Position numbers and translations under genes: made by a program. Under the pieces are notes generated by a model. The model was not told the DNA's origin, made no database searches, and was given only the letters and a program-made list of their open reading frames with translations. 56,047 nt of DNA from a virus, in IMG/VR virus record IMGVR_UViG_3300042888_001378, positions 1 to 56,047 of that record. One strand, given 5' to 3'. How positions within the stretch are numbered: position 1 is the stretch's first letter; each line of letters begins with the position of its first letter. This document shows positions 26,647 through 36,102 of this stretch, one piece after another.

Positions 26647-28810
26647 CGTCTATTTCTTTTTGTTTTAAGAATGATAAGTCTAAACATCCACCAGCAACAT
26701 CTCTTTTACCTAATTCATATTCACCAATATAACTAGCCAATGTTACTTCAATATTTAAATTTGCCAAACCATTGTAATTTAAAATGTCTAATGTGTTTGC
26801 AGAACCGACATCTAAAGTAAATATAACTTTAGTCCAATTATTACCGTTAAATTGATAGTACCCTACCCCAACACCATTTATGGTATCTGGGTTTGTATTA
26901 AAAACGATTAATCCCGATTGTGGGTTTGGTACTGTAGTAATGTCATTAATATTAACCAACGATGTTGCAGGTATGTCAATACTATAATTTAAGAAGGTAG
27001 GATCATTAAGTAATTTTATAAATTTATCCTGTTGTAAATTGTTAACATCTGACGCACCTAATACTATATCCTCTGAAATTAATGAAAATTCACAAGGTGG
27101 ATCCTGTCTTTGGAAATAAAATCTTTTATCTAAATAAACATAATGTGCACCACTCTCAAAAGGATAATCAACTCCCGCACCTGAATTATCAAATTCACCA
27201 ATTTCTAATATATCCCTCCATTTAAAAACATTAGGTGCGATTTCGGTTGCATAATCAGGTATCTGAAAAGACTTTCTCAATTCATCTATTTCGTTTGGGT
27301 TTGTGATATTATATTTGTCTATAACTAATTGTAAGTTAACTGCTGGATTAATATAATTAGAAAATTCTCTTATTTTTACCAAATTAAAAGGTGTATAGAT
27401 ATACCCTTCTTTTTTATTACCTTTATTAGTATCTATTGAGTTTAAAAATTCTCTATAAACTGTATTAACTCTATGATATAAATTTTCTAATCTTCTTTCC
27501 AATAATTCACTTTCATTATATTCTACAATGTCACCATCAAAAATATCATCACTTTCGTCTATATTTTCATAATATGTAGAACCAACGTAATTTGTATCTC
27601 CATATGATCTTATATTATAATTAACACTTGCGTCATTTTCTAAATCATAACCTGCAGAAATTTTAGTCCAAAATCTTACGTTATATGGTGGTGGTAATGG
27701 TTGTTGTTGTATTAACCAATACTGAGTATTAATTGATGATGGATTAGAGTCATTATCATTTTTTATTATTGATAGGTATAGTTCCGTTATTGGTCTACCT
27801 AAATTATCAACTAATGTACTAACGTCAATATCATTTTTAAAATTAAATGCAACTACCTCATCATTAAAATATGTTACACCATACGCTGCAGGATATAAAT
27901 CATAATCTTTATAATCTGAACTTGTTAATGATTTAAATTGTCTCACATAATAACTAGATAATTTACCATTAACACTTCTTTTTATTGTAGATACACCCAA
28001 ACTAAAATTAATGTCTAAAGGATTAACATCTATTATAAATGTCCTTAATTTATTATCATTAACTTGATTACCTAATTTAAATACTCTATATATCTGTGTA
28101 TTTAAATTAAGTGTATTGTTTGGTGTATTGTCAACGAAATTATATAACTTAATCCTATCACCAACATTTAAACCGTGATTCATCGGTGTTCTGAAACCAA
28201 CATATTGTCTCCCATTTAATTCTATAGTAAACTTATCAATGACTGGGATACCGTCTTTAAGTGATTTGTTTGAGTTGTTTTTAACTAAAGTTATATCTTT
28301 AGTACTAAATGGATAAACTATCTTTAATAAGTAATTTGAAGATCCGTCACTATCTAACATTTTTAACCTATCATATCCAGGATCGAATGGAAAAAATTCA
28401 CATAACGCACTTTTATTATCATTAAATTGTATTTCATTCGTATTTGGTTCATCGTTATATGAACCTACCCACCCATCTTTTTCAAAAATAGAACTACTCA
28501 TTATTGTTTTAGCAGCAACTTGTGGTACTGGACTTACATTCGGTAGTGGTTTAGGTTGTTTTAAGTATATTTTTATATTTTCATTAAATAATACATTTGT
28601 AACAACTGGTTTGACTACACCATAAAAACGATAAATTGTACTATCTTTTCTCTCTTTCTCAAACTGTTCAAATTGACTAACAGTCGTATCGATATCGTTT
28701 AATGGTATAGGTTTATTAGTATTGTTTAAACCGAATTGAATTTGTGTGTTTACGTTAACATTATTAGGTAACTTAACACTATTCAATAATATTTTATTAT
28801 TAATATCCAT
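26636..28810 (-). CDS. Large baseplate/tail structural protein (724 aa)
   Basis: This is a beta-rich protein with a helical segment near 450-490 (NESELLERRLENLYHRVN), followed by a Tyr-rich stretch of a type I recall from large tail proteins of Bacteroidetes phages. There are no transmembrane segments or enzyme motifs. Its ATG overlaps the stop of the 1526-residue gene by one base (TAATG), and its own stop overlaps the next start by 11 bases. It is therefore translated in a tightly coupled chain. Probably a baseplate or tail-sheath-proximal component; exact role unknown. Confidence 0.72.
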   Translation of the reverse strand: MDINNKILLNSVKLPNNVNVNTQIQFGLNNTNKPIPLNDIDTTVSQFEQFEKERKDSTIYRFYGVVKPVVTNVLFNENIKIYLKQPKPLPNVSPVPQVAAKTIMSSSIFEKDGWVGSYNDEPNTNEIQFNDNKSALCEFFPFDPGYDRLKMLDSDGSSNYLLKIVYPFSTKDITLVKNNSNKSLKDGIPVIDKFTIELNGRQYVGFRTPMNHGLNVGDRIKLYNFVDNTPNNTLNLNTQIYRVFKLGNQVNDNKLRTFIIDVNPLDINFSLGVSTIKRSVNGKLSSYYVRQFKSLTSSDYKDYDLYPAAYGVTYFNDEVVAFNFKNDIDVSTLVDNLGRPITELYLSIIKNDNDSNPSSINTQYWLIQQQPLPPPYNVRFWTKISAGYDLENDASVNYNIRSYGDTNYVGSTYYENIDESDDIFDGDIVEYNESELLERRLENLYHRVNTVYREFLNSIDTNKGNKKEGYIYTPFNLVKIREFSNYINPAVNLQLVIDKYNITNPNEIDELRKSFQIPDYATEIAPNVFKWRDILEIGEFDNSGAGVDYPFESGAHYVYLDKRFYFQRQDPPCEFSLISEDIVLGASDVNNLQQDKFIKLLNDPTFLNYSIDIPATSLVNINDITTVPNPQSGLIVFNTNPDTINGVGVGYYQFNGNNWTKVIFTLDVGSANTLDILNYNGLANLNIEVTLASYIGEYELGKRDVAGGCLDLSFLKQKEIDDVC

Positions 28811-31800
28811 TAGTTAGACGAATTATTAGATACCCCCTGTGTCGTTAATACAACATTTGGGTTATTTGGTGGTGTAATTGGTGTCCCAACTTGAGTTGTT
28901 TGTATTAATGTCTCACCCAAACACGTTTTATAAACAGTAAATGGATTATCTCCAACATTATTTATATTAGGTGAATTATTAATATTTTCATTAACAGTAT
29001 CATTTGATGCATTAAGACCCTCTAATGTAACTTCATCTATTAAATCACCGAAGAATTGAGATACAGTTCTATGTAATGCAGTTTTACCTGGTACTAAACC
29101 AAAATAAAGGAAATACGGTGTTTGGGTTCTGTTAAATTTAATACCATTTACTAAATTACTTCCATTATTTGGGTCATCTTCCAAAGTCACCACACCAGTT
29201 GTTGGATCTGTTACTAATTGGTTAATTTCGTCAACCCCATCTAATTGTGACGTTTGATTAAAATTAATTGTTTGGTTACCATTAGGATAATTAATGAAGG
29301 ATGATGTTTGTCCTGGTGCCAATCCATAGAAGTAATCACCACTACCATTAGTTTTTTTATAACCGCAGGCATCACCAGGAATAAATGTATCTCCGTCATT
29401 ATATTCTGAAAGAATTTGTTCACCATCTAAATTATAATATAAATTATACCCCTCACTCAATGCAATTTCAGGATATGTATTATATAAGTTATCAAACTCC
29501 AATGAACCTGGTCTTTGGTGGTGGAACGTTAAATTAGATGATTTATAACCATTAAATCTTTTACAAAAATAACTTCTTACATCTTCATCATGATCAAACC
29601 TTAAGAAACAGTTACCTATCTCTATACCTATATCGTTTTTATCTATGATATCCACACCTATTTGTGAATGATTTACACTCGCTGACGTATTCAAACAAAC
29701 TGTTTTAAAACAAGAGAACTCCGCATAAGCCCTAAGATTTAACGATATATTTTTCTTATCGTCAAACTTAAGAATATTTCTAGTAACATTATTACCCGAT
29801 ATTTGTGGTGTACCTAATTTATATTTAACATCCTCATAACTAACATTAAATGTAGTCGGTGGTATGACATCCATAATAAATGGTACATCGTCAATATCAC
29901 AATATGTACTACTACCTAATTCCATAATAGTTGTAGGTAACATTAGGTTTGCTTTATATTCACTATTATTATATTTTACATCACCTTTAGGTATGTAAGG
30001 TGTATAATATATATTACCATCAGCCCAACTAATTAACCCGTGTTTAATTAATTTACTATAGTTATTATATTCCGTTTCGTTATATATACAAGGTGCCACA
30101 CCATTGGTGTTACAGTCTGGTGCACATGTGTAAGATGGACATCCCGAAGATGGTACTGTTGGACTTCCAGGTTCTTCTTCATCTGGTTGCTCTATCGGAC
30201 CAAAACCATCTTCCGCCTCTTCTGCAGTTGGTACATAATTACTTGACTCTACACAATCTAATGATGTTTTAAAGTATTCTTTTCTCTCCATCATTCTTGT
30301 ATCGTCACATATATTCCTATGGTGTCCATGTCCACCTATGTTTGTCCAAGTTGAGTTGCCTGCAGCATCTTCTGTTTCTACATACTCAGGTTTACCGTGT
30401 TCACTTTGTATTGTTCTATTTTTAATTTCATACTGAACCCCAAATGTATTAAATGTATTTTGGAATGATGAAAAACTATTAAATTTAATTTTACACGCTT
30501 CAAAATTACTATTTTTACCATTAAATTCTAATTCTTTTACTGCAACATTAAGGTTTGGCGTCTGTAAATCATTATCTTCTGTACCATACCAATCAGTAAC
30601 CCTTCTCCATCTTACCTTAGCAGTACAATCGTTAACAACTATTAAAGGTGTAGAACCTAAAGTTGTGGGTATTTTTATTCTCCATTGTTCAAATGTAGGA
30701 TTACCTTGAAAGTTTGTAGTAAATGATCCTAAAACTGGTCCTCTTTCTTTACAATCAAAATCGCAAAATTTATCTTTTTTAATCTGACCAAATTTTCTTT
30801 TTCTCTTTTTTAGTTTATATTTTCTCTTAACCAAAGGGAAATATAGTGTACCACCAACCCAATCATTATAAAAGTCAAATTTTAACATTCTAAGAAAAAC
30901 AGCAACAGGTTCCATTACACATGAAACCCAATCCTTTATTCCTGGTGTCTGTATACCACCACAATTACTACAACTAAATGGTTGTACATATTGTGAATTA
31001 CATCCCGAATCATCACCAAAAGGAGTTTTTATTAATGTTAATTTATATTCTTTCCCTTCATCCGCACACTTTAATGATATTAATGGTACTTTAACACAAC
31101 ATTTAGAACAACAACCAAAATTATTACCACAACTTGACTCATTAGTTGGGCAACCATATGTTGGATCACTACAACAACTGTGTTGGGTTCCACCACATAT
31201 GTCTTTACATTTCTTACATAATAAACCACTGAATATACACTTATATTTTAAAGATATACAATTGCCTAAAATTTTAATACCACCATCTGGACAAGCCTGT
31301 GATAAATTACATTCGTCACAGTCCAATCCTTGATACCAATAAGTTCCTTGCCCAACCCTCATTCTTCTACATCCAGCACCTGGAGAAGTTGCACAAGATC
31401 CATAATTATACCACCAATCCTCTACACCTGTTCCTGTTGCACTATTTTGGACTGGTCCTGGTCCTGGGTTACCGATATTATTAGTATTTGTAATAACACT
31501 TGGTACACCATTACCATTCTGAGGCATATCAGAAAAATTAATTGTCGCACAACTACCAGATTCTTCATCGTTAGGTGGATTCACTCTACCATTAACATCG
31601 ATACAACTTGACCATGGGTTATCACCACTACCAATAGGGGTTCCATTATTACCTGCTCTGATTGACCCACAACCAGCAAATGATGCTGGATACCCATCAT
31701 TTCCCGTTTCTTTCCAACATCCAGCTCCATCATCATATGATTGTGATTGAACGTAGAATCTCGCCCTACTACCTTTGTTAGATACTAAACAAATACCTAC

Positions 31801-33390
31801 AGGTAACTTAATATTACATATTGCAGTTACTAAACCATTGATAATATTTATGATACCATTTATAAATCCTACTACGTGTCCAAATATTGATAATATGAGA
31901 CATATTATACTATAAAGTGGATTAAAATTAGTATCTAACCTATTTGTGGGGAATTTGTTAACACCCTCACCATTTAAAATATCTTTAATACCTATAAACC
32001 CTCTAGCCTCATCACCAAATTTACCACCTATTTTTTGTAATCTTCCAATATATTGTTTAACAGTATATACTTTTTTCCATCTAAATGGATAAAATTCCTC
32101 TAAGTAGTTGTATTGATTGGTTAAATCGTTTGCATATGGAGTATTATCAGTTATTGTTGATAATTGTTGGTTTATTTTAAAATCACTACTATTTTTTAAT
32201 TCATTAGTACCATATTCCCTAAAATTAAAATTGTTGTTAGTATTAGGTACTAAATATTTTGCCCTCTCTCTTAATCTTTTATCGTTAGATGTTGCATCCA
32301 TAGATATTCTAAACCTATAATCACCTTCAGTCGCAACACCCTTTATACCATCAGGTGAGGGAATTAAGTTTCCAAACTCATCTGTCACTACCTTTCTAAT
32401 ATTCATAGGTACTAATACTGACCAATTACCATTATCGTCAATAGAATTATCCTTAAAGGTAAAATTTTCTATATTCCCATCTACTGTTCTTCTGATTGAC
32501 TCTATTTTACCAGAACCAGTTATTACCTCATTTAATTTACCCATCTCGCGGGCTGGTTTACAGTTCTTATTTAATGAATCTTTTTCATCATCAGTAAAAA
32601 TACTACCCGTAAAAATTGCGGTAGGTACTAATTCTAAACTATCTATAGAAATATCTAATCTGTTTATACCTAAACCACTACCAACATTTAAACTATCACA
32701 CCAATAAGGTTCAACTCTAATTGGTATATTTTCAGAAAATATTTGCGGTAAACTATCTAAGTTATTTGAAGATTTGAATTTAAATCTATCTTTAAATAAG
32801 TTATCACTATAACCCTGATCAATTAATTCAAAAGGTCGTACAGATAAAAATCCAATATCACTAACATCCATATCATAATGGAGGAAGTGATCCCCTACAG
32901 GTACTCCAAATAATATATAATCACCCGCAGAATTAGTAGTTGTCGTATACTTATAATATTTTTCGTAAATTTCTAGTGTAGTACTATCATCTAATATCTG
33001 TCTTTTCTTAGGAAAAGTACCTACAGGTGTATGATCTAGTTTTTGTTGGTAACTAGGTAAAACGTTATACCTTATCCCATTCCTATTTTTTTGATCAGGA
33101 AATGGTTCACTATATGGATATATTGCAGACTTTACTGGATCATTTAAATCCGCTTCATCTACAGGTACAAAAACTGAAACTCTTACGTTTGGTACACCGA
33201 ATCCATTATTTATAATTACTCTTCCTGCAATTACACCATATTCCGCACAGTAACTTTGATATTCGTCTTTTTGTGAAATTTTTAAACTTAATATTTCTAA
33301 ATGATCATAGTTTTGAGTTAAGTCAACATTAACTTTTAAATATCCATTATCTTCGCCTGGTGTTGTCCTAATTCTATATGATTTAGACAT
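28810..33390 (-). CDS. Giant baseplate protein with hydrophobic and cysteine-rich regions (1526 aa)
   Basis: About 53-76 (VIAGRVIINNGFGVPNVRVS) and 151-175 (TTNSAGDYILFGVPVGDHFL) together resemble a carboxypeptidase-regulatory-like beta-sandwich split by a 75-residue insertion. About 490-537 is strongly hydrophobic (LYSIICLILSIFGHVVGFIN and following), long enough for one or two membrane helices. About 553-880 is cysteine-rich, with 20 cysteines at 690-812 in pairs such as CC, CxxC and CKKC. A very basic patch (KRKYKLKKRKRKFGQ) follows near 855. The remainder is beta-rich. It lies in the wedge operon after gp6 and a small membrane protein. Size and location recall gp7, but I see no sequence match. 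The membrane-active interpretation is inference. Confidence 0.78.
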   Translation of the reverse strand: MSKSYRIRTTPGEDNGYLKVNVDLTQNYDHLEILSLKISQKDEYQSYCAEYGVIAGRVIINNGFGVPNVRVSVFVPVDEADLNDPVKSAIYPYSEPFPDQKNRNGIRYNVLPSYQQKLDHTPVGTFPKKRQILDDSTTLEIYEKYYKYTTTTNSAGDYILFGVPVGDHFLHYDMDVSDIGFLSVRPFELIDQGYSDNLFKDRFKFKSSNNLDSLPQIFSENIPIRVEPYWCDSLNVGSGLGINRLDISIDSLELVPTAIFTGSIFTDDEKDSLNKNCKPAREMGKLNEVITGSGKIESIRRTVDGNIENFTFKDNSIDDNGNWSVLVPMNIRKVVTDEFGNLIPSPDGIKGVATEGDYRFRISMDATSNDKRLRERAKYLVPNTNNNFNFREYGTNELKNSSDFKINQQLSTITDNTPYANDLTNQYNYLEEFYPFRWKKVYTVKQYIGRLQKIGGKFGDEARGFIGIKDILNGEGVNKFPTNRLDTNFNPLYSIICLILSIFGHVVGFINGIINIINGLVTAICNIKLPVGICLVSNKGSRARFYVQSQSYDDGAGCWKETGNDGYPASFAGCGSIRAGNNGTPIGSGDNPWSSCIDVNGRVNPPNDEESGSCATINFSDMPQNGNGVPSVITNTNNIGNPGPGPVQNSATGTGVEDWWYNYGSCATSPGAGCRRMRVGQGTYWYQGLDCDECNLSQACPDGGIKILGNCISLKYKCIFSGLLCKKCKDICGGTQHSCCSDPTYGCPTNESSCGNNFGCCSKCCVKVPLISLKCADEGKEYKLTLIKTPFGDDSGCNSQYVQPFSCSNCGGIQTPGIKDWVSCVMEPVAVFLRMLKFDFYNDWVGGTLYFPLVKRKYKLKKRKRKFGQIKKDKFCDFDCKERGPVLGSFTTNFQGNPTFEQWRIKIPTTLGSTPLIVVNDCTAKVRWRRVTDWYGTEDNDLQTPNLNVAVKELEFNGKNSNFEACKIKFNSFSSFQNTFNTFGVQYEIKNRTIQSEHGKPEYVETEDAAGNSTWTNIGGHGHHRNICDDTRMMERKEYFKTSLDCVESSNYVPTAEEAEDGFGPIEQPDEEEPGSPTVPSSGCPSYTCAPDCNTNGVAPCIYNETEYNNYSKLIKHGLISWADGNIYYTPYIPKGDVKYNNSEYKANLMLPTTIMELGSSTYCDIDDVPFIMDVIPPTTFNVSYEDVKYKLGTPQISGNNVTRNILKFDDKKNISLNLRAYAEFSCFKTVCLNTSASVNHSQIGVDIIDKNDIGIEIGNCFLRFDHDEDVRSYFCKRFNGYKSSNLTFHHQRPGSLEFDNLYNTYPEIALSEGYNLYYNLDGEQILSEYNDGDTFIPGDACGYKKTNGSGDYFYGLAPGQTSSFINYPNGNQTINFNQTSQLDGVDEINQLVTDPTTGVVTLEDDPNNGSNLVNGIKFNRTQTPYFLYFGLVPGKTALHRTVSQFFGDLIDEVTLEGLNASNDTVNENINNSPNINNVGDNPFTVYKTCLGETLIQTTQVGTPITPPNNPNVVLTTQGVSNNSSN

Positions 33391-33393
33391 ATA

Positions 33394-33777
33394 TTAATCA
33401 TTGTTTTTTTTATTGTTATCGAAAATTTCAATATCATCAATATTTTTTCCTACATAACTAGTAGTATCCTTAAATTGATTCTCTCTTTTTCTAATCTCTC
33501 TTTTATATTTAAATTCCGCATATTTCGTAAATATACCCATAAATAAATTCTTAAACTTTTTAGTAACATTAGGTAATGATTTAGGAAAAAAGAACGAAAT
33601 AAAAATCTGCCCAACTAAGACTAAAATAATAAGAGGTATTGCTATAATAATAACAAAAAATGCAATCACTCTAAATAAAAATGTACTACCCGCTAAATCT
33701 GAAGGTATTAAATTTAAAGTTTGATTTTCATTATTATCATTTTGTGTTTCTGTTTGATTACATGTATTACATCCCAT
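33394..33777 (-). CDS. Small membrane protein in the baseplate operon
   Basis: This 127-residue protein begins MGCNTCNQ. It has an Asn/Gln-rich segment to about 28, a long hydrophobic stretch at about 32-68 (FRVIAFFVIIIAIPLIILVL and following, enough for a membrane helix or hairpin) and a basic, then acidic cytoplasmic-type tail. There is no cleavable signal peptide. It lies between gp6 and the 1526-residue protein, three bases from the latter. A membrane protein inside a wedge operon is unusual. It could serve lysis, assembly at the membrane or channel formation during ejection, and nothing in the sequence decides between these. Confidence 0.75.
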   Translation of the reverse strand: MGCNTCNQTETQNDNNENQTLNLIPSDLAGSTFLFRVIAFFVIIIAIPLIILVLVGQIFISFFFPKSLPNVTKKFKNLFMGIFTKYAEFKYKREIRKRENQFKDTTSYVGKNIDDIEIFDNNKKNND

Positions 33778-33826
33778 AACTTATATTTTTTTAATAAAAC
33801 TAACTCAATTTTCTAGAAAGTAAGTA

Positions 33827-35656
33827 TTATGATGTAGAAATTGTCACTTTTATGTCTTTATTAGGGTATTTAATTTCAAACATACCATTAGGTTGTCCGA
33901 ATAAAGTATATTTACCTAATAAGTCTACCTGTCTAGTAGTCTCATCAATATAAGGTTGGGCAATTTCATTTAACGAATATTTACCGTTTTCATTAACTTT
34001 ATTAAATACTCTTAAATCTGTGACATTTAATACACCACCAACATTATTTATATTTTCAATAAGTTGTGAAACATATATATTGTCACCCATATCCCATTTA
34101 TTTATATCAAAATAATCTGTGATACTACTAATGACACCTGAAATGATATCACCTTTAGGTATTGATTTTTCTGCAAAAATATCTACCTCAAAACCTAAAT
34201 TAATGACTCTACCATTTTTAACTGTTACATAGTCATTAATCATTCTATAATCCGCCAAATACTCTGCGATATTCTGTTTTAATGTGGACGTAGCCTCAGT
34301 AGTTAATTTAGAGTTTGAGTCTAATGCCAAAATTGATACGTTAATTTTATTTCTCTCCTCCCATACACCAGTTCTAAATGGTACACCAAATTTACCTGGC
34401 ATTAATGGTATTCTCGATTGATAATCTTTGATAGTGACACATCTGTCTTGTGCGGAAAAATTATATCTAACTAAGTTTCTTACTTCATCAATAGATGGTT
34501 CTTCTTTCCCACCCAATGCAGGTATCGGATTGTTAACCGATATACTATTTCTTATAATTCTATTTATATCTGATGAGTCACCATTAATTACTACATTTAT
34601 GGTACCCAAAGTATTAATGATATTTACACCAATGTTACTATCTTCTCCACCACCTATTCTATATCTAACATAGATAGTGTTATCCGTAGGTGGTATTTGA
34701 CCCAAAGATAAGTTATTAACTGTTTTACCAATTCTTTCTATTTGTCCTCTACATCCAACGAAATCGTTTAATTCTGACACATCGGCATCACCTGCACCAA
34801 ATATAATTTTACAGAAACCATTATCTGTATATTCTTTAATAAATCTACGAGGTGCGTTTAACCATTTACCTACTGCGATACCCTCTCTATCTGATATCGT
34901 ATTGTCATCAACAACATAAACTTCCGCCTGTGCCAATGCAGGTACCTCATACCAACTTATATCGAAATCGCTGAACTCTTCCTCTGTTGGTTGGTTAACT
35001 AAATTGGTACCTTCTTTTGTTATAATATTTTCTATTGATAGTACGTTGTCTTCAGGTAAAATAATTTCAAAAAATGGTCGGTAATCACTTCTACTTAATG
35101 TTCTTTTATAAGTTTTTGTGATACCGTTTAACATTATTTCTCTTTTAGTAAGAGTGTAATTTTGAATTATCCCACTTCCATCTATGTTTGGCACTACTAA
35201 TCTATTTGGTATTCCTCCAGTTGTAAAAGGGGATGAAAAATCACAATCTTCCATCATTTCGAATACTTTACCCGCACCTGTGGCTTGTGAACCTTTTAAA
35301 ATTTTAGGTGCATAACTAATATCAAATGTATCACCTTTAACTGGAATGTTAGTTACTGTCCAGTCAACTATTGTTATACTCGGTCTTTTTCCTGGTATAT
35401 TTAATCCAAAAGTTCTAGCCAACTCTAAAAGTGATGATCTTTCCTGTGCGTAACTGATTTGTGTCTCATTAAACATTCTATCAGTATGGAATGATAACAT
35501 ATCACCAACCGCAGCGTTTAATTCCAATAACATCATACCTACAGATGCATCATTAAAATCTGAGAATATTTCTGGATAATATTTTTGTATGAACTCTATT
35601 AACTGTTGTCTAACATCTGAGAAGTTCCTAGCATTGTAATCTATTTTTTTAGCCAT
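33827..35656 (-). CDS. 6: gp6-like baseplate wedge protein (baseplate J family)
   Basis: This 609-residue protein is close in length to T4 gp6 (660). The N-terminus (FSDVRQQLIEFIQKYYPEIF, then ASVGMMLLELNAAVGDMLSF) is typical of gp6/gpJ proteins that form the wedge dimer ring. A central Baseplate_J-like region follows at about 290-400, with the RCVTIKDYQSRIPLMPGKFG segment near 405-425. It lies two bases downstream of the gp25 homologue, the usual T4-like pairing. Assignment is firm. Confidence 0.92.
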   Translation of the reverse strand: MAKKIDYNARNFSDVRQQLIEFIQKYYPEIFSDFNDASVGMMLLELNAAVGDMLSFHTDRMFNETQISYAQERSSLLELARTFGLNIPGKRPSITIVDWTVTNIPVKGDTFDISYAPKILKGSQATGAGKVFEMMEDCDFSSPFTTGGIPNRLVVPNIDGSGIIQNYTLTKREIMLNGITKTYKRTLSRSDYRPFFEIILPEDNVLSIENIITKEGTNLVNQPTEEEFSDFDISWYEVPALAQAEVYVVDDNTISDREGIAVGKWLNAPRRFIKEYTDNGFCKIIFGAGDADVSELNDFVGCRGQIERIGKTVNNLSLGQIPPTDNTIYVRYRIGGGEDSNIGVNIINTLGTINVVINGDSSDINRIIRNSISVNNPIPALGGKEEPSIDEVRNLVRYNFSAQDRCVTIKDYQSRIPLMPGKFGVPFRTGVWEERNKINVSILALDSNSKLTTEATSTLKQNIAEYLADYRMINDYVTVKNGRVINLGFEVDIFAEKSIPKGDIISGVISSITDYFDINKWDMGDNIYVSQLIENINNVGGVLNVTDLRVFNKVNENGKYSLNEIAQPYIDETTRQVDLLGKYTLFGQPNGMFEIKYPNKDIKVTISTS

Positions 35657-35658
35657 AT

Positions 35659-36042
35659 TTAAAATGTTAATGTAATTGTATCTGTACTTGTGAAAGTCCC
35701 TTCAGTAACTGTATAGGTTAATTCCACAATAATTAATTCTTCGATGGTATCATTTCTAAACGATATATCGTTAATCAATAAATTAGGTATAAACCTAATT
35801 ATTGTTTGATTCAAATTATCCTTAATTTGTTCCTGTGTTATTTCATCATTGGGTTCAAAGATGAATTTTTTAAGGTCACTACCGAATTCTGGTAGATATA
35901 ACCTTTCACCCTTATTAGTTAACAATAAATGCAATAAGTCCGCCCTAATAGCGTCCTTATCAGTTTTATTCATTTTAAAATAGAAACCATTGTCACTATC
36001 TCTAAAAGGGAAATCAATATTTATATATCTAGTCTTAGCCAT
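35659..36042 (-). CDS. 25: gp25-like baseplate wedge protein
   Basis: This 127-residue protein is of the GPW/gp25 family. The hallmark segment ALLLTNKGERL-type appears here as LLLTNKGERLYLPEFGSDLK (about 37-57), followed by FEPNDEIT and a C-terminal beta hairpin. In T4, gp25 binds the sheath and gp6 at the wedge core. The gene precedes gp6 as in many contractile systems. TATTTATA lies six bases before the ATG. Assignment is firm. Confidence 0.93.
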   Translation of the reverse strand: MAKTRYINIDFPFRDSDNGFYFKMNKTDKDAIRADLLHLLLTNKGERLYLPEFGSDLKKFIFEPNDEITQEQIKDNLNQTIIRFIPNLLINDISFRNDTIEELIIVELTYTVTEGTFTSTDTITLTF

Positions 36043-36102
36043 TCTCTATATAAATATTGTACTATAAATTTTTTGAAAAGAAATGGTAAAATATTAAAAA
36101 TT

